Source: a bacterium (GTDB lineage: Bacteria > UBP6 > UBA1177). Taken from it: a stretch of DNA of 64,000 bases. Below are positions 15,625 to 23,723 of the stretch, in pieces; positions within the stretch are counted from its first letter, which is position 1; each line of letters starts with the position of its first letter. Both the position numbers and the translations under genes were made by a program. The stretch is taken from the NCBI GenBank assembly GCA_017538365.1, contig JAFYIZ010000028.1, positions 90,084 to 154,083 of the forward strand, written 5' to 3'. A model generated the notes under the pieces. The model made no database searches. It saw only the letters and a program-made list of their open reading frames with translations, and was not told where the DNA came from.

Positions 15625-16652
15625 TTCTTTTCATTCTGCTTTCGGTGCTTTTTCACGGGCTTGTTTTTTTAATAAAAATCGACCTTTCAACCGATAAAAG
15701 CGAAGAGGAGAGTCTCGTTTCGATAAAGTATCTTGATGATTCTGCGGCAAAACTTCCGGCAACTCCGGTTCTTCCGCCGAAACCTGAAAAGAAAAAGGAA
15801 AATTCGAAACCGAAAGGGCAGGTCGTCGATATTGCAAAGCCGAAAATCGAGAAAAAACCTTCAGAAAGCCGTTTTCTTTCGGAATTTGACAGTTCTGTCG
15901 AGAAAGAAACTGTTTCCTCTCAGCACGATGACAACATAAATGTCCGCGGCGAAAGTCTGAAAAGGCAGCTTGCCAAAAAGGCGGAAAACATGAAAGTCGA
16001 ATCTGACGAAAGCATGATGATGCCGATGCAGTCGGCTGATGCGCAGAAACCTGAGCAGGCAAAGGCCGAAAAAATCAAAAAAGGGGAACTTAAAGGTTTC
16101 GAAGGCGATGACGGCAACTATGCGGCTGGAAAAGATAAGGAAATTGCCGGAAAGCTTGATGCTAAAGACGACAAGGATGAAGAAGGGCGCGTGAATGTCG
16201 GCGGAAGGTGGATTCCGAAAAAACTTCTTCCTTATCTCAATGGTTCCGACGCTGTGCTGATGAGTCCGTCGAATGATTTTCTGGAAGATGTCAGAAAGGG
16301 GAACGAGACTTATCTCAACACTCAGAAATTTGCTTATGCGGCCTACTTCAACAAGATGAAACAGGCGATCTCACGAAACTGGAGTCCGGGGACGGCGATA
16401 ATCGTGAACGATCCTACCGGCAGAATGTATGGCAGAAAGGACAGATTCACGAAGCTCCAGGTTTTTATTTCGGCGCAGGGAAAGCTCGTCAAAGCAAAGG
16501 TTATCACGAGCTGCGGAGTCGATTTTCTTGACCGCGAGGCGATAAACGCATTCAAAATGGCGGCTCCTTTCGCTCCACCGCCCGAAATCCTTCTCAACGA
16601 AGACAAACAGCTTGAAATACGTTTCGGATTTATGGTGACAACACATGAATAA
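15573..16652 (+). CDS. TonB-family energy-transducer-like protein
   Basis: A 359-residue inner-membrane protein. A short basic N-terminus is followed by one membrane helix (GRLILFILLSVLFHGLVFLI), a long Pro/Lys/Glu-rich periplasmic linker (residues about 40-200) and a C-terminal TonB-like domain of about 110 residues. That domain begins NKMKQAISRNWSPGTAI and includes FTKLQVFISAQGKLVKAKVI, then FLDREAINAFKMAAPFAPPPEIL. TonB-type proteins couple the proton gradient to outer-membrane transporters; the ExbB and ExbD partners are not in the window. The start at 15573 lies 52 bases inside the previous gene; no other good start was seen. It overlaps queC by 8 bases. Confidence 0.8.
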   Translation: MADRNFGKNGTRKGGRLILFILLSVLFHGLVFLIKIDLSTDKSEEESLVSIKYLDDSAAKLPATPVLPPKPEKKKENSKPKGQVVDIAKPKIEKKPSESRFLSEFDSSVEKETVSSQHDDNINVRGESLKRQLAKKAENMKVESDESMMMPMQSADAQKPEQAKAEKIKKGELKGFEGDDGNYAAGKDKEIAGKLDAKDDKDEEGRVNVGGRWIPKKLLPYLNGSDAVLMSPSNDFLEDVRKGNETYLNTQKFAYAAYFNKMKQAISRNWSPGTAIIVNDPTGRMYGRKDRFTKLQVFISAQGKLVKAKVITSCGVDFLDREAINAFKMAAPFAPPPEILLNEDKQLEIRFGFMVTTHE

Positions 16653-17334
16653 TTCAAAAAAAGCGGTCGTTCTTTTCAGCGGCGGCCTTGATTCTACGAC
16701 GGTTTTAGTTTATGCGCTGAAACAGGGTTATGATGTTTATCCGCTCACTTTTTCCTACGGTCAGAGGCACGCGATCGAAATAAAACAGTCGGAAAGAACG
16801 CTTGAAAAATACGGACTTCTGGACAGACAGACGATATTTTCGATTGATCTCACACCGTTTGTAAACTGCTCGCTTATCAACAAAAATCTGGAAGTTCCAG
16901 AATTTGCCGAAAACAGGATTCCTTCGACTTACGTGCCGTCGAGAAACCTTATTTTTCTTTCGGTAGCATCGGGTTTTGCCGAAACTCTGGGCGCGGAAAA
17001 GATTTTCATCGGTGTCAATTCAGTCGATTATTCGGGTTATCCCGACTGCCGTCCTGAATTTGTCGAAGCATTCAATAAAACGATCGCAGTCGGAACTAAG
17101 CAGGGTGTCGAAAGTGGAATAAAAGTTGAAGCACCGATTCTCAACATGTCAAAAAAGGAGATAGTCGAGCTCGGAATGTCGCTTGGAGTCGACTATTCGC
17201 TCACACACAGCTGCTACAACCCGACTCCCGACGGGCTTTCATGCGGAGTCTGCGACAGCTGCCGGCTCAGGCTTGAAGGTTTCAGACAGGCAGGATTCAC
17301 TGATCCGCTGAAGTATGCGGCGCGCAAAAAATAA
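16645..17334 (+). CDS. queC: 7-cyano-7-deazaguanine synthase QueC
   Basis: A 229-residue ATP-dependent enzyme that converts 7-carboxy-7-deazaguanine to preQ0, the queuosine precursor. The PP-loop motif SGGLDSTT is at residues 12-19, and the zinc site is formed by the cysteines of SLTHSCYNPTPDGLSCGVCDSC near residues 190-210. The length is normal. It is co-translated with the TonB-like gene (8-base overlap). Other queuosine genes are not nearby. Confidence 0.95.
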   Translation: MNNSKKAVVLFSGGLDSTTVLVYALKQGYDVYPLTFSYGQRHAIEIKQSERTLEKYGLLDRQTIFSIDLTPFVNCSLINKNLEVPEFAENRIPSTYVPSRNLIFLSVASGFAETLGAEKIFIGVNSVDYSGYPDCRPEFVEAFNKTIAVGTKQGVESGIKVEAPILNMSKKEIVELGMSLGVDYSLTHSCYNPTPDGLSCGVCDSCRLRLEGFRQAGFTDPLKYAARKK

Positions 17335-17335
17335 C

Positions 17336-17416
17336 GGGATCACGAGATTCCGGTTTGCCGCCTTCGAGATTACTGGATCACGAGATTCCGGGATTCCGAA
17401 TAGTGTTTGTGGCGGC
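17336..17416. repeat. Dispersed palindromic repeat, copy B
   Basis: The 17-mer GGATCACGAGATTCCGG occurs twice exactly (17337-17353 and 17375-17391), followed by GGATTCCGA. GCCGCC at 17358-17363 and GGCGGC at 17411-17416 flank part of it as an inverted pair. It starts two bases after the queC stop. Confidence 0.65.
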
Positions 17417-17424
17417 TGAAATTT

Positions 17425-17452
17425 TTGATTTTTTTCCCAAAAAAGCTAAAAT
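17425..17452 (+). promoter_or_regulatory. Promoter of the 17486 lipoprotein gene
   Basis: TTGATT at 17425-17430, a 16-bp spacer and TAAAAT at 17447-17452 are followed by TCCTGCCG and a run of eight T. Confidence 0.55.
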
Positions 17453-17485
17453 TCCTGCCGTTGATTTTTTTTCTAGGAGGAAAAA

Positions 17486-18586
17486 ATGAAGAAAATCTGG
17501 TTGGTTTTAACGATTGTTTGTGTTTTCGTGCTTTCAAGCTGCGGTGGAGACAGCAAAACCCCGACAAAAGTTGAGGAAGAAACTGAAAACATGCCGGAGG
17601 AAGCTGAGGATGTGCAACCAGCTCCCAGTCCAAATGATGGAGCTCCTGAAGAACCTACTAACAGCAATGCGGAGTCTGACTCCGGAATTCCCGGCTACAC
17701 TGTTGAATTCAACATTATTGATATTGACATGATGGGACAGGGACAGTCAATGGCGATTGGCTACTTCATGAAGACTGCACGTGAAGATCTGGAAGAAGAT
17801 GAAGTTGAGGATGTTACGCTCGACACCTGTGTTATGGGTGAATCTTCACCGCGCGTTCCGAAATGTTTAAGCAAAGCCGACTGTGCTCCTGAGCAGGAAT
17901 GTGTGCCGGAGACAGACAGCAACGGTAATGTGATCGAAAACAGTGAGCACTGCGAAACTCCGAACAGAGCTTCTCTTGATGTAGGACCGGTTGAGATCGC
18001 AGGTTTTAACGGAGGTCCTTATCCGTTTGCTTACGAGCCTGGAGATCAGGTTTACAAGATGAATGGAACCGGTGACGGCAGTATTGACCGTTCTCTTATT
18101 GCGTATGGTGTCGACTATACGATTCGCGGCGAAAATATGATTCCAGACGATCTTAATTCGCTTTCAGCAACATTCAGAATGCCTCCAATGCTGCAGCTTA
18201 TCGAACCTGCTGCGACTGAAGGGGGAACATTCGGTGCTGCAATCGCGATCGATAACTCAAAACCGCTCAAATTTGTCTGGGAAGGCAACGGCGGACAGGG
18301 TTATATCGATATCACGATCACGGCGGCTCAGTCTCTTGCCAATACGGTTTCTGTAACATGCAAAGTTATTGACGACGGCGAATTTACAGTTCCGGAAGAG
18401 TTCGCTTCACAGCTCGTTTTCGGCGGCGGCGGTGACGGAATGATGGATCAGATGCTTGCAATGATGAATATGATAATTTTCGACCGTCATACTGAATCGC
18501 CGATTACCGGTGACGGCATTTCTGTCGGCAGAGTTTCGTCGGAACAGCTTATCATGGTTAATGTTCTTCCGACAGGATCCAATTAA
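17486..18586 (+). CDS. Lipoprotein of unknown function with Cys-rich insert
   Basis: A 366-residue lipoprotein (signal KKIWLVLTIVCVFVLSSC, Cys19). A Glu/Pro/Asn-rich linker runs to about residue 65. A small cysteine module (CLSKADCAPEQECVPETDSN, residues 130-150) sits before a beta-rich domain (YPFAYEPGDQVYKMNGTGDG, then PLKFVWEGNGGQGYIDITIT). The start at 17486 has TAGGAGG in front. The 'CxSxADCxxxQxC' style recurs in other lipoproteins of this window (for example VEADCPEGKWC in the DUF1566 protein), suggesting a shared surface-protein vocabulary. Function unknown. Confidence 0.7.
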   Translation: MKKIWLVLTIVCVFVLSSCGGDSKTPTKVEEETENMPEEAEDVQPAPSPNDGAPEEPTNSNAESDSGIPGYTVEFNIIDIDMMGQGQSMAIGYFMKTAREDLEEDEVEDVTLDTCVMGESSPRVPKCLSKADCAPEQECVPETDSNGNVIENSEHCETPNRASLDVGPVEIAGFNGGPYPFAYEPGDQVYKMNGTGDGSIDRSLIAYGVDYTIRGENMIPDDLNSLSATFRMPPMLQLIEPAATEGGTFGAAIAIDNSKPLKFVWEGNGGQGYIDITITAAQSLANTVSVTCKVIDDGEFTVPEEFASQLVFGGGGDGMMDQMLAMMNMIIFDRHTESPITGDGISVGRVSSEQLIMVNVLPTGSN

Positions 18587-18617
18587 TCTGTAACTAACTT
18601 AGCCGCAAGGCAAATTT

Positions 18618-19181
18618 ATGAAAATCATCCGCGTCAATAAAGATTTGATTCTCAAAGAGTTGGAACTTTCTGACGCCGAACATATCTTCAAATCAATCGA
18701 TTCACAGCGCGAATATCTTGGGAAATGGCTTCCTTTCGTTGAATTTACCAAAACAGTCAAAGATTCGCTTGACTATGTCAATTCGGTCGTCACAATGCCT
18801 GAAGAATGCAAAGAGTGGCAGTTCTCTGTTTTCTGCGGCGACGATTTTGCAGGGCTTGCAGGATTCAAAGGAACCGACAGGCTCAACCGAAAAAGCGAAA
18901 TAGGCTACTGGCTAAAAGAGGAGTTCCAAGGGCGCGGCATAATGACCGAGTCAGTCCGAGCGCTCATAAATTTCGGCTTTTCAGAACTCAACCTCAACAG
19001 AATCCAGATAAAATGCGCTCCAGACAACATCAAAAGCAACAGAATTCCGCAAAGACTGGGCTTCACTCTTGAAGGAATCGAGCGCGACAGCGAATTCGTG
19101 AGAGAAGGTGTCTTTCGTGACGCCAATGTGTGGAGTCTTTTGAAAAGAGATTCGGAATCCAGGGATTACGAGAACCAGTGA
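18618..19181 (+). CDS. RimJ/RimL-type GNAT acetyltransferase
   Basis: A 187-residue GNAT N-acetyltransferase of the RimJ/RimL/RimI-like type that transfers acetyl from acetyl-CoA to an amino group of a protein or small amine. The family pattern is clear: FAGLAGFKGTDRLNRKSEIGYWLKEEFQGRGIM, with the acetyl-CoA loop Q/R-G-R-G, then the helix LNLNRIQIKCAPDNIKSNRI and RLGFTLEGIERD. The 3' end, from about 19150, runs through GGAATCC and GGGATTACGAG pieces that look like the neighbouring repeat family, so the C-terminal tail DSESRDYENQ may be repeat-derived. The substrate is unknown. Confidence 0.85.
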   Translation: MKIIRVNKDLILKELELSDAEHIFKSIDSQREYLGKWLPFVEFTKTVKDSLDYVNSVVTMPEECKEWQFSVFCGDDFAGLAGFKGTDRLNRKSEIGYWLKEEFQGRGIMTESVRALINFGFSELNLNRIQIKCAPDNIKSNRIPQRLGFTLEGIERDSEFVREGVFRDANVWSLLKRDSESRDYENQ

Positions 19182-19272
19182 TCCCGATTGCGGCGCGTCG
19201 AGATCCGGTTGCGGCGCTTTTCGGGATTCCGTGATTCCGGTATTCCGAGATCTCGTTATTTTGTTGCGCCGC
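19151..19272. repeat. Dispersed palindromic repeat, copy C
   Basis: A run of CGGAATCC, GGGATTACGAG, GTGATCCCG, GAGATCCGG, GGGATTCCGTGATTCCGG and GAGATCTCG units lies between the acetyltransferase and lipA genes. GCGGCGC (19211-19217) faces GCGCCGC (19265-19271). The copy reaches into the 3' ends of both flanking genes. Confidence 0.6.
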
Positions 19273-20116
19273 TGATCATATTCTGGTGAATTTCTTTTGC
19301 GTTGAAGGAGCTTCTGACAAATCTGCCCGAATAAACTTCTTTGAATCCGATGGACAAACCATAGTCGCGCAGTGCGTCAAATTCAGCCTGAGTGTAGTCT
19401 TTTTCAACAGGGATGTGCTGCAGCGACGGGCGGAAATACTGCCCGATGGTCATTATGTCGCATCCTACATCGCGCAGATCGCGCATCAGAGCATGGACTT
19501 CATCAATATTTTCTCCGACTCCGAGCATTATTCCCGATTTCGTGATAAAACCTTTGCGTTTCATGTAGCAGAGAACGTCAAGCGAGCGTTTGTAATCAGC
19601 CTGCGGGCGCACTTTCGAGTATAAAGATGGGATTGTTTCGACATTGTGGTTGAAAACATCTATCGGCGAATCAGCAACGATATCGAGATTTTCCTTTATT
19701 CCGAGGAAATCTGGGGTCAGGACTTCGACCAAGGTTTCAGGTGATAACTCTTTGACTTTTTTAACAGTTTCGGCGAAGTGCGCCGCTCCGCAGTCGGGAA
19801 GGTCGTCTCTTGTTACCGAGGTTATTACGGTATAAAGCAAGCCCAGATCTTTTACGGCAAGCGCAAGGTTCATCGGTTCGTTCGGATCGGGAAGGGGGAT
19901 GTTTTCATTGTGGACGATGTTGCAGAAGCGGCAGTTGCGGGTGCAGCTGTTTCCCAGAATCAGGAATGTCGCCGTTCTTTTCTTAAAGCAGTCGCCTATA
20001 TTCGGGCAGTGCGCCGATTCGCAGACCGAATGAAGGTGGTGCAGACGCAGAATCTGCTTCATTTCGGCAACGAAAGGAGACTTGAAAGTCGATTTTTTGA
20101 GCATTTCCTCAGCCAT
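19256..20116 (-). CDS. lipA: Lipoyl synthase LipA
   Basis: A radical SAM enzyme, 286 residues from the chosen start, that inserts two sulphurs into protein-bound octanoyl groups to make lipoyl cofactors for 2-oxoacid dehydrogenases and the glycine cleavage system. Both iron-sulphur sites are visible: CESAHCPNIGDC (auxiliary cluster) and CTRNCRFC (SAM cluster). The Arg-Ser-Ser end motif occurs as FVRSSFNA. The ATG at 20116 is preferred because TGAGG lies six bases before it; a start at 20218 would add a weakly conserved N-terminus and overlap rlmN by 38 bases. lipB is not in the window. Confidence 0.93.
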   Translation of the reverse strand: MAEEMLKKSTFKSPFVAEMKQILRLHHLHSVCESAHCPNIGDCFKKRTATFLILGNSCTRNCRFCNIVHNENIPLPDPNEPMNLALAVKDLGLLYTVITSVTRDDLPDCGAAHFAETVKKVKELSPETLVEVLTPDFLGIKENLDIVADSPIDVFNHNVETIPSLYSKVRPQADYKRSLDVLCYMKRKGFITKSGIMLGVGENIDEVHALMRDLRDVGCDIMTIGQYFRPSLQHIPVEKDYTQAEFDALRDYGLSIGFKEVYSGRFVRSSFNAKEIHQNMISGATK

Positions 20117-20180
20117 AATCAGCCTCATTGAACATTCATAAAACGCGGGATTTAAGCCTTTGAAACGGCGCTTGTCAAGG

Positions 20181-21200
20181 TTAATTTTTGACTCTTCCGA
20201 GTTGTCCGCAGGCTGCAAGTTTGTCGCTGCCGCGCGATTTCCTTATGAGTGCGGTTACGTTTTTGGCAATCAGAATATTCTGGAAGTCGATGATTTTTTT
20301 CATCGGTGTCGGTTCGAAAGCGGCTCCGTCAAAGGTGTTGAAGGGGATGAGATTGACTTTTGCATCGTATCTTTTCGCGATTTTTGCGAGTTTTTCGGCA
20401 TCTTCCGGAGTGTCATTGAAATTTTTGAGCATAACATACTCTAGGACGACCATTTTTCGTGAAATCGGATAGGAATCTATTGCCTTTAGCAGCGCCGAAA
20501 GCGGATATTTTTTATTTATCGGCATGATTTTACTGCGTTTTTCATCGGTAACTGCATGAAGGGAAACGGCGAGGTTGACTTTCGTTTTTTCACCGAGTTC
20601 TACGATTTTATCGGCAACGCCTGAAGTCGAAACGGTGATTTTTCTATTTGAAAAGTTGAAGCAGAAATCATCCATTAAAATATCTATTGCGTCAAGCAGG
20701 TTTTCAAAGTTTAAAAGCGGCTCTCCCATTCCCATGAAAACGAGATTTGTGATTTTTTTCCCGCTTTTTTCAGCTTCGATCTGTGCAGACAAAACCTGAC
20801 CAGTGATTTCGGAAACTGTGAGATTCCGCTTGAAACCGAGGCTTCCCGTGCGGCAGAAAGCGCAGTGAAGAGGGCACCCAGCCTGGGTCGAAACACAGAG
20901 GGTGCAGCGCGTCTCTTCAGGGATTATGACCGCTTCGACAGCGTTTCCGTCAAATAGCCCGAAAGCTAATTTCTGCGTGCCGTCGGACGATGTGAAAACT
21001 TCTTCCGGTACCATCGGCGTGATTGAGAAAAGTCCGGCAAGTTTAGCGCGGTCGTCCTTGCTGATGTTGCTCATTTCATCGAACGAAAAAACTCTTTTCT
21101 GATAGATCCACTGGGTTATCTGGGTTGCTTTGAACTTCGGAAAACCGTTTTCTAGAAGAAATCCTTCGAGTTTTTTTCTTGTTAAATCAAATATTTCCAT
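20181..21200 (-). CDS. rlmN: Dual-specificity RNA methyltransferase RlmN
   Basis: A 339-residue radical SAM enzyme that methylates C2 of A2503 in 23S rRNA and A37 of some tRNAs. The SAM cluster motif is CPLHCAFC; the catalytic cysteine pair is in TLCVSTQAGC and near the C-terminus in LAACGQL; FMGMGEPLLN is the GGE-like SAM motif. The length is normal. The order on the minus strand is prepilin peptidase, rlmN, lipA, closely packed and probably one transcript. Confidence 0.95.
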   Translation of the reverse strand: MEIFDLTRKKLEGFLLENGFPKFKATQITQWIYQKRVFSFDEMSNISKDDRAKLAGLFSITPMVPEEVFTSSDGTQKLAFGLFDGNAVEAVIIPEETRCTLCVSTQAGCPLHCAFCRTGSLGFKRNLTVSEITGQVLSAQIEAEKSGKKITNLVFMGMGEPLLNFENLLDAIDILMDDFCFNFSNRKITVSTSGVADKIVELGEKTKVNLAVSLHAVTDEKRSKIMPINKKYPLSALLKAIDSYPISRKMVVLEYVMLKNFNDTPEDAEKLAKIAKRYDAKVNLIPFNTFDGAAFEPTPMKKIIDFQNILIAKNVTALIRKSRGSDKLAACGQLGRVKN

Positions 21201-21202
21201 TT

Positions 21203-22069
21203 TTACCAGCCGAAAAAGAATGAAAGCATTGAATTTATGATTTCAGTCGGAAGCAGGAACATGACGAGGCCCCCGAAAGCTAAGAACGGACCGAAATAAA
21301 TTGCGTGTTCGACATCTTTTTCCTCTTTTGAATTGAGGTCTTCAGCTGAAATGTTGCCGGCGATGCGTTTTTTGCCGAATATTAGTTTTGCCGCGAGATA
21401 AAAAATTATTCCGCCGAGCGATGCGATAAGCAGGATGAACGGTATCATGACCGGCCCAGTGAACGCGCCGATTGCAGCTAAAATCCAGACATCGCCCAGA
21501 CCCATGCCGATTTTTTTAGTAACGAGGTAGAAAATGAGGATTGCGAGCAGAAGAAATCCTGCGCCGACGCCTATTCCGATGAGGGATTGCTGCCAGCTGA
21601 AAGTCGGTTCGAAGAAGCTCCAAAGAATACCCATGAAGATCGGCGGGATTATCACTTTCGAATAAACGAACTGCGTTCTGTAGTCGATTGCCGCGGTGAC
21701 GACAAGTGCCGAAATGAAGTAAAGCGGGAGTATCAGACGCGGATAAAAACCGAATTTAAGGAATGCAAAAAGGTATAAAAAGGCGTTCAGAAGCTCGATT
21801 ACAGGATAGATAAGTGAGATTTTTTCACCGCAGCCCGAGCATTTTCCGCGCAGGAAAATCCAGCTGAAGACGGGAATATTTTCATACCATGTTATTTTAT
21901 GGTTGCATTTCGTGCAGGAACTCGGCGGAAAAACGATGCTTTTGCCGAGCGGAATGCGGTAGATGCAGACATTGAGAAAACTGCCGAAAAGAAGCCCGTA
22001 AATAAAGACGAAAACGGCTGAAAAAGTCGCGAAACGCGGTGAATTGAAAAGTACGAAAAACTCTTCCAT
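21203..22069 (-). CDS. Type IV prepilin peptidase (PilD/GspO family)
   Basis: A 288-residue polytopic membrane aspartyl protease that cleaves and N-methylates type IV pilin and type II secretion pseudopilin precursors. The N-terminal methyltransferase-like domain (FVFIYGLLFGSFLNVCIYRIP) and the zinc site of two CxxC pairs (CTKC and CSGC) are intact. The catalytic Asps are in AIDYRTQ and GLGDVW. The start at 22069 follows GGAG; the frame extends upstream but that part is not protein-like. No pilin or secretion genes lie in the window, so its substrates are encoded elsewhere. Confidence 0.92.
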   Translation of the reverse strand: MEEFFVLFNSPRFATFSAVFVFIYGLLFGSFLNVCIYRIPLGKSIVFPPSSCTKCNHKITWYENIPVFSWIFLRGKCSGCGEKISLIYPVIELLNAFLYLFAFLKFGFYPRLILPLYFISALVVTAAIDYRTQFVYSKVIIPPIFMGILWSFFEPTFSWQQSLIGIGVGAGFLLLAILIFYLVTKKIGMGLGDVWILAAIGAFTGPVMIPFILLIASLGGIIFYLAAKLIFGKKRIAGNISAEDLNSKEEKDVEHAIYFGPFLAFGGLVMFLLPTEIINSMLSFFFGW

Positions 22070-22135
22070 TTTGCACTCCAAAATCAACAAAAAACCAGTA
22101 ATTTTTGACATAACAGAGGAAAAGTCAATCAAATT

Positions 22136-22180
22136 CGGCACTGCCGCTCGTGATCCCGGCAAGACTTCGGCGGCGCTCTT
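22136..22180. repeat. Dispersed palindromic repeat, copy D (short)
   Basis: A short relative of the repeat family: CTGCCGCTCGTGATCCCGG, then GGCGGCGCT, in the space between the prepilin peptidase and rdgB promoters. Confidence 0.5.
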
Positions 22181-22206
22181 GTTTTTCCAATGCTTTTCTT
22201 TAAAAT
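22179..22206 (+). promoter_or_regulatory. Promoter of rdgB
   Basis: TTGTTT at 22179-22184, a 16-bp spacer and TAAAAT at 22201-22206 are followed by CTCGGC. Confidence 0.5.
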
Positions 22207-22233
22207 CTCGGCAACTTGTTTCGGGAGGACGAA

Positions 22234-22818
22234 ATGAAAATAGTTTTTGCATCCGGAAACCGCGGGAAACTGCGCGAGGCCGGAGAGATATTTTCGGGTT
22301 TTGAGATCGTGCCGATAAGCGCTTTTCCCACTTGGAATGCACCTGTTGAAAACGGTTCAACTTTTCTGCAGAATGCGGTGATAAAGGCTGAAGCTGCTGC
22401 TGCGGCGGCTGAAGGAGAGATTGTTCTTGCTGACGATTCAGGCCTGGTTGTTCCTGCTTTAAACGGTGCCCCAGGCATTTTTTCGGCCCGTTTTTCTGCG
22501 GAAGGGACCGATGCGGCAAACAGAAAAAAACTTCTTGCCGAACTTTCCGGAATTAATGACAGAAGTGCATACTTCCTCTGCACGGCGGTTCTTATTTTTC
22601 CGGACAAAACTGTGATTGCGGCAGAGGGAAGATGTTACGGTAAAATAATTGAAACCGAGCGTGGAAACAACGGTTTCGGCTACGACCCGGTTTTTGTGCC
22701 CGACGGCTATGAAAAGACTTTGGCGGAACTTTCGGAAGAAGAGAAAAATTCTATCAGCCACCGCGGAAAAGCCTTTCGAAAATTGATCGGCGCCGCTGAT
22801 CTTCACGAGATCTCGTGA
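22234..22818 (+). CDS. rdgB: Non-canonical purine NTP pyrophosphatase RdgB/HAM1
   Basis: A 194-residue cytoplasmic enzyme that hydrolyses dITP, ITP and XTP to monophosphates, keeping deaminated purines out of DNA and RNA. Motifs: ASGNRGKLREAGEIF at the N-terminus, the metal-binding VLADDSGLVVPALNGAPG, the aromatic loop NGFGYDPVFVPDGYEKTLAELSEEEKNSISHRGKA. The start at 22234 has GGGAGGAC in front. The last codons and stop lie inside the perfect palindrome CACGAGATCTCGTG (22804-22817), part of a dispersed repeat. Confidence 0.93.
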   Translation: MKIVFASGNRGKLREAGEIFSGFEIVPISAFPTWNAPVENGSTFLQNAVIKAEAAAAAAEGEIVLADDSGLVVPALNGAPGIFSARFSAEGTDAANRKKLLAELSGINDRSAYFLCTAVLIFPDKTVIAAEGRCYGKIIETERGNNGFGYDPVFVPDGYEKTLAELSEEEKNSISHRGKAFRKLIGAADLHEIS

Positions 22819-22905
22819 TCTCGGAATCCCGTGATACCGAAGCGGCGCAACCCTTGCGGGATCACGTAATCCCGGAATCTCGGAATCCCGAAGCGCCGCC
22901 CACGA
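22804..22905. repeat. Dispersed palindromic repeat, copy E
   Basis: It begins with the perfect palindrome CACGAGATCTCGTG (22804-22817) over the rdgB stop codon. It continues with CGGAATCCCGTGATACCG, GCGGCGC, CGGGATCACGTAATCCCGG, CGGAATCCCG and GCGCCGC. The GCGGCGC and GCGCCGC pieces form a 7-bp inverted pair around the middle. This is the longest copy and is probably stem-loop forming; it may end the rdgB transcript. Confidence 0.65.
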
Positions 22906-22911
22906 TTTTTT

Positions 22912-22939
22912 TTGACTTTTGAAGGCTCTTCAATATAAA
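22912..22939 (+). promoter_or_regulatory. Promoter of the YfgM-like operon
   Basis: TTGACT at 22912-22917, a 16-bp spacer and TATAAA at 22934-22939 are followed by GGCGCG and a long T-rich leader. Confidence 0.65.
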
Positions 22940-22982
22940 GGCGCGTTATTTTTTTGTTTTATTTCTATTTTTGGAGGAAATT

Positions 22983-23723
22983 ATGGCTTTGAAGCTTAGA
23001 GGCGCAAGAAAAGCTAAGAAAAAAGAGCTTGAAACGGCGGCAAATATCGTTGAAAATGACGCTTTTCAGGAGCAGGGGAAAAAGGTTGTTCTCGAACATC
23101 CTTACTTTATTTTCGGTTGTGTTGCAGCGATCGTTGTTGTTGTTATTGTCGCAATGCTTATTTCGACTGCTGTAAAATCGGCATCAGATGCAAAATCGCT
23201 TGAATATGCCGCAGCGACGGAACTTCTTGACAAGGCTGACGATGACTCGTCGGAAAACGCTAAAGCAACTTACGAGCAGGCTCTTGCCGCTTTCGACAAA
23301 GTTATAAAAAATCAGTCCGGTTCGATGAATGCGGCTGCTTCAATGGTATTTTCAGGTCGTATTTACAAAGAAAGCATGAACAACTGCGACAAGGCGGTTG
23401 ATTTCTTCAAACAGGCACGCACTAGCGGAAAACTCAGCACCGATGTCCGCTTTGTAGCTTACGAAGGCGAGGCAATGTGCTACTTCGATAAAGGCGATTA
23501 CGAAAAAGCTGTTGATCTCTGGAAGGAATGGCTCAATCAGAAAACCGATATCTATAAGGATTACGCGCTTTACTACACCGGCATGACCTATGAAAAACTC
23601 GGAAAAGCCGATGAAGCGGCTGTTTATTACAACAGATTGAAAGACGAATATCCGAAGAGCCTTCTTCTTGCAAAAATCACGGGCAAAGTTACAACAAAAG
23701 AGCCTGAAAAAGCACAGAATTAA
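22983..23723 (+). CDS. YfgM-like tetratricopeptide membrane protein
   Basis: A 246-residue protein. A basic cytoplasmic N-terminus is followed by one membrane helix (FGCVAAIVVVVIVAMLIST) and a periplasmic helical domain with TPR-like units (ASMVFSGRIYKESMNNCDKA, then FVAYEGEAMCYFDKGDYEKA and YALYYTGMTYEKLGKADEAA). This matches the topology of YfgM, an inner-membrane protein linked to the Sec translocon and periplasmic chaperones. The next gene encodes a BamB-like propeller, the same order as yfgM-bamB in enterobacteria, which supports the call. The start has GGAGG in front; the stop overlaps the next ATG. Confidence 0.7.
   Translation: MALKLRGARKAKKKELETAANIVENDAFQEQGKKVVLEHPYFIFGCVAAIVVVVIVAMLISTAVKSASDAKSLEYAAATELLDKADDDSSENAKATYEQALAAFDKVIKNQSGSMNAAASMVFSGRIYKESMNNCDKAVDFFKQARTSGKLSTDVRFVAYEGEAMCYFDKGDYEKAVDLWKEWLNQKTDIYKDYALYYTGMTYEKLGKADEAAVYYNRLKDEYPKSLLLAKITGKVTTKEPEKAQN

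Noticed and set aside
17337-17391. Two exact 17-bp repeats with a 21-bp spacer as a possible CRISPR array
   Set aside because: Only two copies, no further regular spacing, no cas genes, and the unit recurs in degenerate form at other intergenic sites.
20117-20218. Upstream start for lipA
   Set aside because: It would overlap rlmN by 38 bases and add a poorly conserved tail; ATG 20116 has TGAGG at proper spacing.
22070-22519. N-terminal extension of the prepilin peptidase frame
   Set aside because: The extension runs opposite rdgB and is not protein-like; ATG 22069 has a GGAG and starts the conserved membrane domain.
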